Source of the DNA: RGIG1927 sp045546275
Lineage (GTDB): Bacteria; Bacillota; Clostridia; UMGS1883
Reading direction: 5' to 3'
Assembly (NCBI GenBank): GCA_045546275.1
Contig: JAZQCM010000042.1
Location: 1-64,000, forward strand
DNA: 64,000 nucleotides
The notes beneath the pieces are model-generated. The model made no database searches. It was not told where the DNA came from and worked only from the letters and a program-made list of their open reading frames with translations. A program made the position numbers and the translations under genes. How positions within the stretch are numbered: the stretch's first letter is position 1; the number at the start of each line of letters is the position of its first letter. Shown piece after piece: positions 7,946 to 15,895 of the stretch.

Positions 7946-10315
7946 TTATGAGAAGGATTGCTCTGTTCTATTGATAATTTCGTCCTGTAAAGCCTTCGAC
8001 AAATTCCTGAAGTGGTCGCTGTAGCCTGCAACACGAACAATCAAATCCTTATATTCTTCCGGATGCTTCTGTGCATCAATCAATGTTGCACGGTCAATTA
8101 CGTTGAACTGAATATGGTGACCATCCATACCAAAGTAGGAACGGATTAAAGCAGCCATATTGTTAAGTCCGTCTTCACCTGCAACAACTGCAGGAGTGAA
8201 CTTTTGGTTCAAAAGAGTACCTCCTGTTTTTAAGTGATCCATCTTTGCACAGCTCTTGATAACAGCTGTAGGTCCGTTCACGTCGGCGCCCTTTTCGGGA
8301 GAAATGCCTTCGCTCATGGGCTTACCTGCACGTCTTCCGTTGGGAAGAGCACCACAAACTTCACCAAAGTAAACATGACATGTTGTGGGAAGCATATCAA
8401 TGCGGTACTGACCGCCCTTGATTGTGGGTCTGCCTGTAATATATCCTTGATATTCGTTAAACACGGTTTTCATAATGTCATCAGCGTAATCGTCATCGTT
8501 GCCGTACTTGGGAGTTTTGTTTGCAACAAGGTTATAAATACGGTCAAAGCCTTCAAAGTCAGAATTTACAGCATTTAAAAGCTCTGCCATTGTAAAGTTC
8601 TTTTTGTCAAACACATTATACTTGATTGCAGAAAGTGAGTCAGTAATAGAGCCAATGCCAACGCCCTGAATGTAGTAAGTGTTGTATCTTGCACCACCTG
8701 CATTGTAGTCAACTGCCTTTTCAATACAGTCTTCCATAATTATGGAAAGGAAAGGCACAGGCATGTATTTTGCATAAATTTTTTCAATAATGTTGTTACC
8801 TGCAATCTTAATGTCGAGGAAGTGGTGCATCTGCTTTACAAATGCATCATAAAGCTCTTCGTAGCTTGTAAAGTCTTCAGCGTTGCCGGTTTTAAGACCA
8901 ATCTGCTTGCCGGTGTACTTGTCAAAACCGTTGTTAAGTGTAATTTCAAGAACCTTAGGAATGTTGAAATAACCTGTTAAAGCGTAGTTTTCCTTACCTA
9001 AGCAGCCTGTTTCAACACAGCCTGTGGAGCAACCGTGTCTTGCATCTTCAATGGACTTACCTGCATTAAGAAGCTCCTGAATAATAGCTTCTGTGTTATA
9101 AAAAGCTGGCTGCCCCCAACCCTTACGGGAAATTTCACAAGCACGAAGCAGAAATTCCGGAGGAGTTTTTCTTGAAATCTGAACATTACTGGAGGGCTGA
9201 AGAAGCTTCATTTCATCCATTGTGTCGAGAATAATGTAACTTACGGGGTTTACACCGTCTCTGCCGTCCTCTGTAATACCGCCTGTGTTAAGGTTGCAAA
9301 AGTCTGTATATGTGCCGCTTTCCTTCAAGGTAATACCAACCTTGGGAGGAGCAGGCTGATTGTTGAACTTAATCCAGAAGCATTCCATCAATTCTCTTGC
9401 TCTGTCGTAATCAAGAGTACCTTCTTTAACTTCCTTCTGATAGAAGGGGTTAAGATGCTGGTCAAGTCTTCCGGGGGTGAAAGCATCCCAGGGGTTAACT
9501 TCGCTTGTAACACCAATGTGTACAAACCAGTACATCTGCAATGCCTGGTGGAATGTCTTAGGTGCAAATTCGGGCACCTGCTTACAGTTTTCGCTAATTA
9601 AAAGAAGGTCTGCCTTTTTCTTTTCATCAGTTTCCTTTTCAGCAAGAGAAAGAGCGTATTCGCTGTAGCGCTTGCCGTAAGTGATGATAGCATCACAGCA
9701 AATCATCATAGCTTCAAGCTCAGCCTTTTTGTCGTATGCGTTTTCATCGTTTACAAAATCAAGGCGTGTAATTCTTTTTTCAATGTCCTTTTTAAAATCG
9801 GAAAAGCCTTTTTTGTAAATAATGTTACCAGCGCCTGTGTGACCCGGACCACGCTGCTCCATAAATTCGGTAAACATACCTGCAGCATAGCAGTCCTTCC
9901 ACTGTTGTGAAGTGGACGCCATAATCTTGTGGCGGATGGAGCGTTTTTCCCAGTAGGGGATAACCTTTTCACGCTGAATCTTTTTGTCTTCTTCTGTAAC
10001 GGAGAAGCTTATGAGCTCTCTCGCATCCATTATTTCCATGTCTTCAATTGTGTGACAGCAAAGCTCAGGGAAGGAGGGTGCACACTGAAGGTCGTGACCC
10101 TTTTCGCCCACGATTAATTCGCCGTCGTTAATAACAAGAGTTTTTCTTTCCATATATTCGCGGAAAGCAAGCGCACGAAGCACAGGAATGTCAACACTGC
10201 CTTCGTATTTCTGATATGCATCGGTAAAAATCGCCGCACGTTCAATAGACAGCGCAGGATTAGTGGACACGCTCTGCTCACGAAGCTTTTTTGTTCTTTC
10301 TGTATATCCTCTCAT
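7946..10315 (-). CDS. hypD: Glycyl radical enzyme, trans-4-hydroxy-L-proline dehydratase type
   Basis: This is a 789-residue glycyl radical enzyme of the pyruvate formate-lyase superfamily. The radical glycine is about G764 in RVAGYSDHF near the C-terminus. The thiyl-radical cysteine is C433, with E435, in GCVETGC. From memory of the characterised Clostridioides difficile HypD, the numbering (Cys434, Glu436, Gly765) and the local sequence agree closely. HypD uses radical dehydration to turn trans-4-hydroxy-L-proline into P5C. The GCVE motif rules out pyruvate formate-lyase, which has a Cys-Cys pair. The start at 10315 has AAGGA upstream. An alternative upstream start would overlap the activase gene. 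The enzyme is oxygen-sensitive and needs the activase encoded 16 bases upstream. Confidence 0.85.
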   Translation of the reverse strand: MRGYTERTKKLREQSVSTNPALSIERAAIFTDAYQKYEGSVDIPVLRALAFREYMERKTLVINDGELIVGEKGHDLQCAPSFPELCCHTIEDMEIMDARELISFSVTEEDKKIQREKVIPYWEKRSIRHKIMASTSQQWKDCYAAGMFTEFMEQRGPGHTGAGNIIYKKGFSDFKKDIEKRITRLDFVNDENAYDKKAELEAMMICCDAIITYGKRYSEYALSLAEKETDEKKKADLLLISENCKQVPEFAPKTFHQALQMYWFVHIGVTSEVNPWDAFTPGRLDQHLNPFYQKEVKEGTLDYDRARELMECFWIKFNNQPAPPKVGITLKESGTYTDFCNLNTGGITEDGRDGVNPVSYIILDTMDEMKLLQPSSNVQISRKTPPEFLLRACEISRKGWGQPAFYNTEAIIQELLNAGKSIEDARHGCSTGCVETGCLGKENYALTGYFNIPKVLEITLNNGFDKYTGKQIGLKTGNAEDFTSYEELYDAFVKQMHHFLDIKIAGNNIIEKIYAKYMPVPFLSIIMEDCIEKAVDYNAGGARYNTYYIQGVGIGSITDSLSAIKYNVFDKKNFTMAELLNAVNSDFEGFDRIYNLVANKTPKYGNDDDYADDIMKTVFNEYQGYITGRPTIKGGQYRIDMLPTTCHVYFGEVCGALPNGRRAGKPMSEGISPEKGADVNGPTAVIKSCAKMDHLKTGGTLLNQKFTPAVVAGEDGLNNMAALIRSYFGMDGHHIQFNVIDRATLIDAQKHPEEYKDLIVRVAGYSDHFRNLSKALQDEIINRTEQSFS

Positions 10316-10331
10316 AAAATCATTCCTTTCT

Positions 10332-11237
10332 TTAACCACCTATTTTAACATCTTTAAAACCCTTTTCAAAAAAGATTGTTTTTATCTGTTCCATTTTTTC
10401 CTTTGACGGAGTGCTCATGCTGTTGGCATCGTATTCTTTGCCCAGTTTTGTGTACTTGTATTTGCCCATATCGTGATAGGGGAGTAAGTTCACCTTTGTA
10501 ATGCCCATTGCATAAGTTTTTTCGGCAATTTTCTCCAGGTCATCCAAGTTGCAGTTGCAATTTTCAATAAGGGGTAACCTCAGGTTTATATTTGCACCCA
10601 TGTTGCAAAGCTTTTCAAGGTTTTCCCAAATAATGTGGTTGTCAACTCCTGTAAGAGCTTTGTGCAAAGCCCGATCATAGGCTTTTATATCGTACAAAAA
10701 CACATCAGTGTAGGGGTGTATTTTTTCAAACACTTCAAAGGGGGCGTAGCCTGAGGTGTCAACTGCAGTATGTATACGCTGTGCCTTACATTTTTTTAAA
10801 AGGAGCAGCAAAAACTCGGGAAAAATGGTGCATTCGCCACCTGAGAATGTAACGCCACCGCCTGATTCGTTGTAAAAGGAGGTGTCCTTTAAAATAATGT
10901 CAAACACTTCATCGTTTGTCATTTCCTTGCCGGAAATTTCCCTTGCGTTATAATAACAAACGTCGGTGCAGCTTCCGCACAAATTACACTTTTTTGTATC
11001 TGTGGTAAGAGTGCCGTTTTCAATTGTGATGGCACCGTTAGGGCAGTTCTTTTCGCACCTGCCGCAAAGGGTGCAGTTTTCAGCGTTGTACATAACCTCA
11101 TAATGACTATTGAAGGTTTCAGGGTTGTGACACCATTTACAACGCAAGGGACACCCCTTGAAAAACACCGTTGTTCTGATGCCGTCACCATCCTTTGTGG
11201 AAAAACGCTGTATGTTTGAAATAAGTACTTTTTCCAT
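10332..11237 (-). CDS. hypE: Glycyl radical enzyme activase (radical SAM)
   Basis: This 301-residue radical SAM enzyme installs the glycyl radical on its partner using S-adenosylmethionine. The SAM cluster motif CPLRCKWC lies near residues 29-36. Two ferredoxin-type clusters follow (CTLCGRCEKNC and CNLCGSCTDVC, about residues 55-95), as in PflA-like activases of the larger class. GGGVTFSGGE is the SAM-binding glycine motif. It is transcribed with, and directly upstream of, the HypD gene, which fixes its likely partner. The ATG has a GAGG site. Confidence 0.9.
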   Translation of the reverse strand: MEKVLISNIQRFSTKDGDGIRTTVFFKGCPLRCKWCHNPETFNSHYEVMYNAENCTLCGRCEKNCPNGAITIENGTLTTDTKKCNLCGSCTDVCYYNAREISGKEMTNDEVFDIILKDTSFYNESGGGVTFSGGECTIFPEFLLLLLKKCKAQRIHTAVDTSGYAPFEVFEKIHPYTDVFLYDIKAYDRALHKALTGVDNHIIWENLEKLCNMGANINLRLPLIENCNCNLDDLEKIAEKTYAMGITKVNLLPYHDMGKYKYTKLGKEYDANSMSTPSKEKMEQIKTIFFEKGFKDVKIGG

Positions 11238-11275
11238 TCCATTTTCCTCACAATCAAATATACCTTATCAGAATA

Positions 11276-11304
11276 ATTTTATATCTTTTTTATGCTACTG
11301 TCAA
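11276..11304 (-). promoter_or_regulatory. Sigma-A promoter of the hypE-hypD operon
   Basis: On the minus strand TTGACA (11304-11299) and TAAAAT (11281-11276) are 17 bases apart, about 40 bases upstream of the activase start. Confidence 0.75.
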
Positions 11305-11330
11305 TAAAAAAAGTAGGTTTCTTAACACAG

Positions 11331-11364
11331 TACGACAATATTTTAATCTTCATTTTTGTATAAT
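11331..11364 (+). promoter_or_regulatory. Spo0A-type promoter of spoIIGA-sigE (candidate)
   Basis: A perfect TATAAT lies at 11359-11364. No sigma-A -35 box sits at 17 bases. TACGACA at 11331-11337 is 21 bases upstream and matches the reverse complement of the 0A box (TGTCGAA) at 6 of 7 positions. The Bacillus subtilis spoIIG promoter has the same stretched spacing (22 bp by memory) and is activated by Spo0A-P. Confidence 0.5.
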
Positions 11365-12238
11365 GGTATGGGAGGTGGAAACGATTAGCATTTATATAGA
11401 TATTTTGTTCATGATTAACTTTGTTATAAACATTCTTATTGTGGAAGGGTGCGGACTTTTAATAAACCGTGAAACAAAATGGTACAAAACTCTTCTGGCA
11501 GCGTTTGTGGGTGCATTGTATGCAGTGGCGGTATTTTTTCCCAATTTGACCATGCTCAAATCTGCAGTTATGAAAATAATAGTGTCGGGGATTATGGTTG
11601 GGCTGGCTTTTAAAATAAATAAAAAAAGTGCATTTTTAAAGGTTTGGTGCAGCTTTTACCTTGTGAGCTTTATTTTTGGCGGTGCTATTATTGCAATAAT
11701 GAGCCTTACAGGAATTGGTGCAAAAACAGGTGCAATTATTTCAAACGGAAGCATTTATTTTTCTTTGCCCTGGAAAATGGTGCTTTTGTCAAGCGGTGTG
11801 GTTTATCTGGTGTTAACCATTTTTTCACGCATACGGAAAAGAAGAATTTCCAACAAAGCGGTAGAACGAGTTTTAAAAATATACATAAACGGAAAAAAGA
11901 TAGAAATGAATGCAATTATCGACACGGGAAATTCTTTATCCGACCCTATCACAGGGTGCCCGGTAATAGTTTGCGAATACGACGAATTAAAATGCATTTT
12001 GCCAAAGGATGACGACAAATCAATAATTGAAAAAATGCTTTCGGCAAATCTTAAGGTAAGGCTCATACCCTTTTCCAGCATAGGCGAGGAACAGGGAGTG
12101 ATGCCCGGGTTTATGCCTGATTTGGTAGAGATTGATCATTATAAAGCCAAGAGGTGTGTTATATGCATAAGCGAAACAAAGCTTTCAAAAGAAGAGGAGT
12201 ATCATGCATTGTTAAATCCAATGCTGATTGTGGGTTGA
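11363..12238 (+). CDS. spoIIGA: Sporulation sigma-E factor processing peptidase SpoIIGA
   Basis: This membrane aspartic protease cleaves the pro-sequence of sigma-E in the mother cell. The N-terminal half has five hydrophobic segments. The cytoplasmic half carries the catalytic aspartate D187 in IIDTGNSL, followed by the SpoIIGA signature DPITGCPVIV. It is 291 residues when read from the ATG at 11363. That ATG overlaps a TATAAT box and has no ribosome site. The only good Shine-Dalgarno (GGAGG, 11371-11375) points to an ATT codon at 11384, which would begin ISIYIDILF, where the family usually starts. sigE follows 5 bases later. Confidence 0.9.
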   Translation: MVWEVETISIYIDILFMINFVINILIVEGCGLLINRETKWYKTLLAAFVGALYAVAVFFPNLTMLKSAVMKIIVSGIMVGLAFKINKKSAFLKVWCSFYLVSFIFGGAIIAIMSLTGIGAKTGAIISNGSIYFSLPWKMVLLSSGVVYLVLTIFSRIRKRRISNKAVERVLKIYINGKKIEMNAIIDTGNSLSDPITGCPVIVCEYDELKCILPKDDDKSIIEKMLSANLKVRLIPFSSIGEEQGVMPGFMPDLVEIDHYKAKRCVICISETKLSKEEEYHALLNPMLIVG

Positions 12239-12243
12239 ATTTT

Positions 12244-12960
12244 ATGGAACTTAAAAATTTTATACGTATGATAGCAGAAAAAAGCTACAGAGAGCTTATG
12301 GACCATTTTTCTCCTGAAAAGGTTCACTACTTAGGCTCAGGGGAGGTGTTGCCTCCTGCTTTGAAAAAGGACGAGGAGGAAATGCTTTTAAAAGCAATTG
12401 ACACAAAAAAATCACGCGATAAGCTGGTGGAGCACAATTTAAGGCTTGTTGTGTACATTGCAAAAAAATTTGAAAACACAAACATTTCCCTTGAGGACTT
12501 AATAAGTATAGGCACAATAGGGCTTATAAAAGCGGTGAACACCTTTAAAACCGACAAAAAAATAAAGCTTGCAACCTATGCTTCAAGGTGCATTGAAAAC
12601 GAAATACTTATGTACTTAAGAAAACACAACGCCCGAAAAGGCGAAATTTCTTTTGACGAGCCGCTTAATGTTGACTGGGACGGAAACGAGCTTTTGCTCA
12701 GCGATGTTTTAGGCACCGAAAACGACCTGGTTGAAATCAAACTGCAGGAAGCGGCAGAGCTGCAACTTTTAAAAAGTGCCATGAAAAGGCTTTCGGACAG
12801 GGAAAGAGAAATTATTAACCTTCGTTACGGCCTTGGAGGAGTGCGGGAAAAAACGCAAAAAGAGGTTGCCGACATGCTGGGCATAAGCCAAAGCTATATT
12901 TCGCGCTTAGAAAAAAAGATAATGGGGCAGTTAAAAAAAGACATTGTAAAAAATATCTGA
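12244..12960 (+). CDS. sigE: RNA polymerase sporulation sigma factor sigma-E
   Basis: This is the 238-residue mother-cell sigma factor, near the B. subtilis length of 239. Residues 1-30 form the pro-sequence expected to be cut by SpoIIGA. Region 2 includes NLRLVVYIAKKFENTN, LEDLISIGTIGLIKAV and YASRCIENEILMYLR. Region 4 ends in DREREIINLRYGL and an HTH (QKEVADMLGISQSYISRLEK). ATG at 12244 is chosen because it yields the conserved length. The frame is open 30 codons further up, but that part overlaps spoIIGA. The ribosome site is weak, which suggests translational coupling to spoIIGA. Confidence 0.93.
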   Translation: MELKNFIRMIAEKSYRELMDHFSPEKVHYLGSGEVLPPALKKDEEEMLLKAIDTKKSRDKLVEHNLRLVVYIAKKFENTNISLEDLISIGTIGLIKAVNTFKTDKKIKLATYASRCIENEILMYLRKHNARKGEISFDEPLNVDWDGNELLLSDVLGTENDLVEIKLQEAAELQLLKSAMKRLSDREREIINLRYGLGGVREKTQKEVADMLGISQSYISRLEKKIMGQLKKDIVKNI

Positions 12961-13037
12961 CAATTAATAATGAAAAACACCATTGTTCATGAATTGTTAA
13001 AAAACTTGTGCTACAATAGCCTAAAGAGGTGAAACAT

Positions 13038-13931
13038 ATGAAGAAAATGACGTTTATATATAACCCCAAATCAGGCAAGGCTCTTATCCGTGAAAACCTC
13101 TCGGACATTGTAAGCATTTTTTCGGAGGGTGACTACGAAATTACCATTGTGCCAACAAAGCACAGAAATCACTGCTGTGAGTACATTGCCGAGAAAGGTA
13201 AAAACTTTGACGTTGTGGCAGTTTCGGGTGGTGACGGAACAGTTAACGAGGCATTTAACGCACTTATGACCATTGATGATGAAAACCGCCCTGTTTTAGG
13301 CTACATACCCACAGGAACAACCAATGACTTTGCATCTTCTGTTGGCATTCCCAAAAATGTAATGGAAGCAGCACATGTTATAAACGAAGGTGTTGTTAAA
13401 AAAATTGATGCAGGAAAATTCAACAACAAGTATTTTGCCTATGTTGCCGCATTCGGTGCCTTTACAAATGTGGCATACGACACCCCTCAGCAAAACAAAA
13501 ACCTTTTGGGGTATGTGGCCTACCTTTTGGAGGGCATTAAAAAGCTGGGCGAAATAAAGCCCTACAAAATGGTTGTGGAAACAGATTCCAGCATAATTGA
13601 AGACGAATTTGTTGTTGGTATGGTTGCAAACACACTTTCAATCGGTGGTGTTAAGGTTAAGCACTTTGATGTTAGCTTAAATGACGGACTTTTTGAGGTT
13701 ATTCTGATTAAAAGCATTAAAAAGCCTGCGGATTTAAGTGCAATGATAGCTGATTTGAAAAATAATAATACCGACAGCGAGCATTTTGTTTTTGTAAAAA
13801 CAAACAAGCTGAAAATGCAAAGCTATGAAACTATTGCCTGGACCTTGGACGGCGAGTTCGGCGGTGAGCATACCAATGTTCAGATTGAAAGCGTTCCTGA
13901 GGCAATAAAAATTAAAGTTGCCCAAGGGTGA
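13038..13931 (+). CDS. Diacylglycerol kinase-family lipid kinase (YegS/DgkB type)
   Basis: This 297-residue cytosolic enzyme of the DAGK catalytic family phosphorylates a lipid alcohol with ATP. The nucleotide-binding signature SGGDGTVNEAFNAL lies near residue 60, with GYIPTGTTNDFASS after it. The C-terminal beta-sandwich includes WTLDGEFGGEH. The ATG at 13038 has AGAGGTG six bases upstream. The GTG at 13029 is part of that ribosome site and is not the start. The exact substrate (diacylglycerol or another lipid) cannot be read from sequence. A possible -10 (TACAAT, 13012-13017) lies just upstream without a clear -35. Confidence 0.88.
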   Translation: MKKMTFIYNPKSGKALIRENLSDIVSIFSEGDYEITIVPTKHRNHCCEYIAEKGKNFDVVAVSGGDGTVNEAFNALMTIDDENRPVLGYIPTGTTNDFASSVGIPKNVMEAAHVINEGVVKKIDAGKFNNKYFAYVAAFGAFTNVAYDTPQQNKNLLGYVAYLLEGIKKLGEIKPYKMVVETDSSIIEDEFVVGMVANTLSIGGVKVKHFDVSLNDGLFEVILIKSIKKPADLSAMIADLKNNNTDSEHFVFVKTNKLKMQSYETIAWTLDGEFGGEHTNVQIESVPEAIKIKVAQG

Positions 13932-13946
13932 AAACTGTGGTATTAT
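13918..13946 (+). promoter_or_regulatory. Possible sigma-A promoter of htpG
   Basis: TTGCCC (13918-13923) and TATTAT (13941-13946) have 17-base spacing and overlap the end of the lipid kinase gene. No CIRCE operator is present. Confidence 0.5.
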
Positions 13947-13979
13947 ATATTGGTGCAAAAGAGAAAGGAATGAACATAA

Positions 13980-15854
13980 ATGGCGAAAAAACAGTTTAAA
14001 ACCGAGTCAAAAAGAATACTTGACTTGATGATTAATTCTATCTATACTCACAAGGAAATTTTCCTTCGTGAAATTATTTCAAATGCCAGCGATGCTATTG
14101 ATAAGCTTGTGTTTGTATCACTTACCGAGGGCGCAGAGGGCTTTGACAGAAGCAATTACAAAATAAGAATTGATATTGATAAGGAGCACAGAACAATTAC
14201 CGTATCTGATAACGGTATTGGTATGAGCCGTGAAGAGCTTGAAGAAAACTTGGGCACAATTGCAAAAAGTGGCTCCTTGAACTTTAAAGAAAACATAACT
14301 GCCGAAGAAAAAACCGATAAGGAAATTGACATTATCGGTCAGTTTGGTGTTGGCTTTTACTCCGCTTTCATGGTTGCCGACAAGGTTACGGTTACAAGTA
14401 AAAAGTATAATAGTGATTCTTCCTTCACCTGGGAAAGTGAAGGCGTTGACGGCTACAGCATTAAAGAAAGCGTTAAGTACGACACAGGTACAACAATTGT
14501 TATGCACATTAAGGAAAACACCTCCGACGAAGTGTATGACGAATTCCTCCGTCCCTACAGGATTAAGGGCATTGTTAAAAAATATTCCGACTATGTGCGC
14601 TACCCCATTGTTATGAACGAAGAAAAAACAGGGGACAACGGTGCAAAGTATGTGGAGGAAGAAACTCTTAACAGCATGGTTCCTATCTGGCACAGAAGCC
14701 GTGGCGATGTAACCGACGAGGAATGCTTTAATTTCTACAAAGAAAATTTCTACGACATGGAAGACCCCTTTAAGGTTATAAGAGTAAATGCCGAAGGCAA
14801 CCTTAACTACAAAGCAATGCTTTTTGTTCCTTCAAAGGCGCCCATGAATTACTACACCAAGGACTATAAAAAGGGTCTCAGCCTTTACACAAGCTCCGTT
14901 ATGATTATGGAAAACTGCGAGGAGCTTTTGCCTGAGCATTTCAGGTTTGTAAAGGGTGTTGTGGACAGCGACAACCTTTCACTTAACATTTCCCGCGAAA
15001 TTCTCCAGCACGACCGACAGCTTACACAAATTGCAACAAACCTTGAAAAGAAAATCAAGAGTGAGCTTAAAAAAATGCTCACGAACGAAAGGGAAAACTA
15101 CGAAAAGTTCTTCCGTGAATTTGGGCTTCAGTTAAAATATGGTGTGGTTTCCGATTACGGTATTCATAAGGAAATGCTTACAGACCTTCTTTTGTTCCAT
15201 TCCTCCCTTACAAATTCTCTTGTAACACTTGAAGAATATGTGTCTTCCATGAGCGAGGAGCAAAAGTACATATACTATGCCCGTGGCGAAAACGTTACCA
15301 AAATTGACCTTCTTCCTCAGATTGAAACAATTAAGGATAAAAACTATGGCATACTTTACCTTACCGATGATGTGGACGAATTTGTTGTAAACATTTTAGG
15401 CTCTTTTAAGGATAAGGAATTCAAGAACATCAACGACAAGGACCTTGGACTTGAAAGCGAAGAAGAAATTAAAGAAGCCGAAAAGAAGGAAGAGGAAAAC
15501 AAGCTTCTTTTGGATTTTGTAAAGGAAAGCTTAGAGGGGCAGGTTGAATTTGTGCGTATTTCACACAAGTTAAAGAGCCACCCTGTGTGCCTTACAAGCG
15601 AGGGCGAAATCACCCTTGAAATGGAAAAGTACTTCAAGAGCCTTCCCGGCGAAGAAGACAAAATCAAGGCAAGACGAGTGTTGGAATTAAACGGTGAGCA
15701 CAACGCCTTCCGTGCTCTTTCAAAGGCATTTGAAGAAGATAAGGAAAAAGCTAAAAAGCTCAGTAAAATCCTTTACACTCAGGCAGTTTTAATTGCCGAT
15801 ATGCCCATTGACAATGCTGTGGAATTTGCACAGTTAGTAAGTGAATTAATGTAA
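13980..15854 (+). CDS. htpG: Molecular chaperone HtpG (Hsp90)
   Basis: This 624-residue cytosolic homodimeric ATP-dependent chaperone has the GHKL ATPase motifs in order: EIISNASDAIDKL, DNGIGM, GTIAKSG and GQFGVGFYSAFMV. The middle domain includes VDSDNLSLNISREILQ with the conserved arginine. A C-terminal dimerisation domain completes the normal bacterial length. The ATG follows AGAAAGGA. It ends in an 18-bp terminator shared with the convergent malQ gene. Confidence 0.97.
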   Translation: MAKKQFKTESKRILDLMINSIYTHKEIFLREIISNASDAIDKLVFVSLTEGAEGFDRSNYKIRIDIDKEHRTITVSDNGIGMSREELEENLGTIAKSGSLNFKENITAEEKTDKEIDIIGQFGVGFYSAFMVADKVTVTSKKYNSDSSFTWESEGVDGYSIKESVKYDTGTTIVMHIKENTSDEVYDEFLRPYRIKGIVKKYSDYVRYPIVMNEEKTGDNGAKYVEEETLNSMVPIWHRSRGDVTDEECFNFYKENFYDMEDPFKVIRVNAEGNLNYKAMLFVPSKAPMNYYTKDYKKGLSLYTSSVMIMENCEELLPEHFRFVKGVVDSDNLSLNISREILQHDRQLTQIATNLEKKIKSELKKMLTNERENYEKFFREFGLQLKYGVVSDYGIHKEMLTDLLLFHSSLTNSLVTLEEYVSSMSEEQKYIYYARGENVTKIDLLPQIETIKDKNYGILYLTDDVDEFVVNILGSFKDKEFKNINDKDLGLESEEEIKEAEKKEEENKLLLDFVKESLEGQVEFVRISHKLKSHPVCLTSEGEITLEMEKYFKSLPGEEDKIKARRVLELNGEHNAFRALSKAFEEDKEKAKKLSKILYTQAVLIADMPIDNAVEFAQLVSELM

Positions 15855-15855
15855 C

Positions 15856-15894
15856 AAAAAAACTCAATTGCAATTTTTGCAATTGAGTTTTTTT
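15856..15894. terminator. Bidirectional terminator htpG/malQ
   Basis: A perfect 18-bp stem (15856-15873 with 15877-15894) has a TTT loop and A and T tracts on either side. Confidence 0.9.
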
Positions 15895-15895
15895 G

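Noticed and set aside
13932..13979. CIRCE or other heat-shock operator before htpG
   Set aside because: No TTAGCACTC-type inverted repeat is present.
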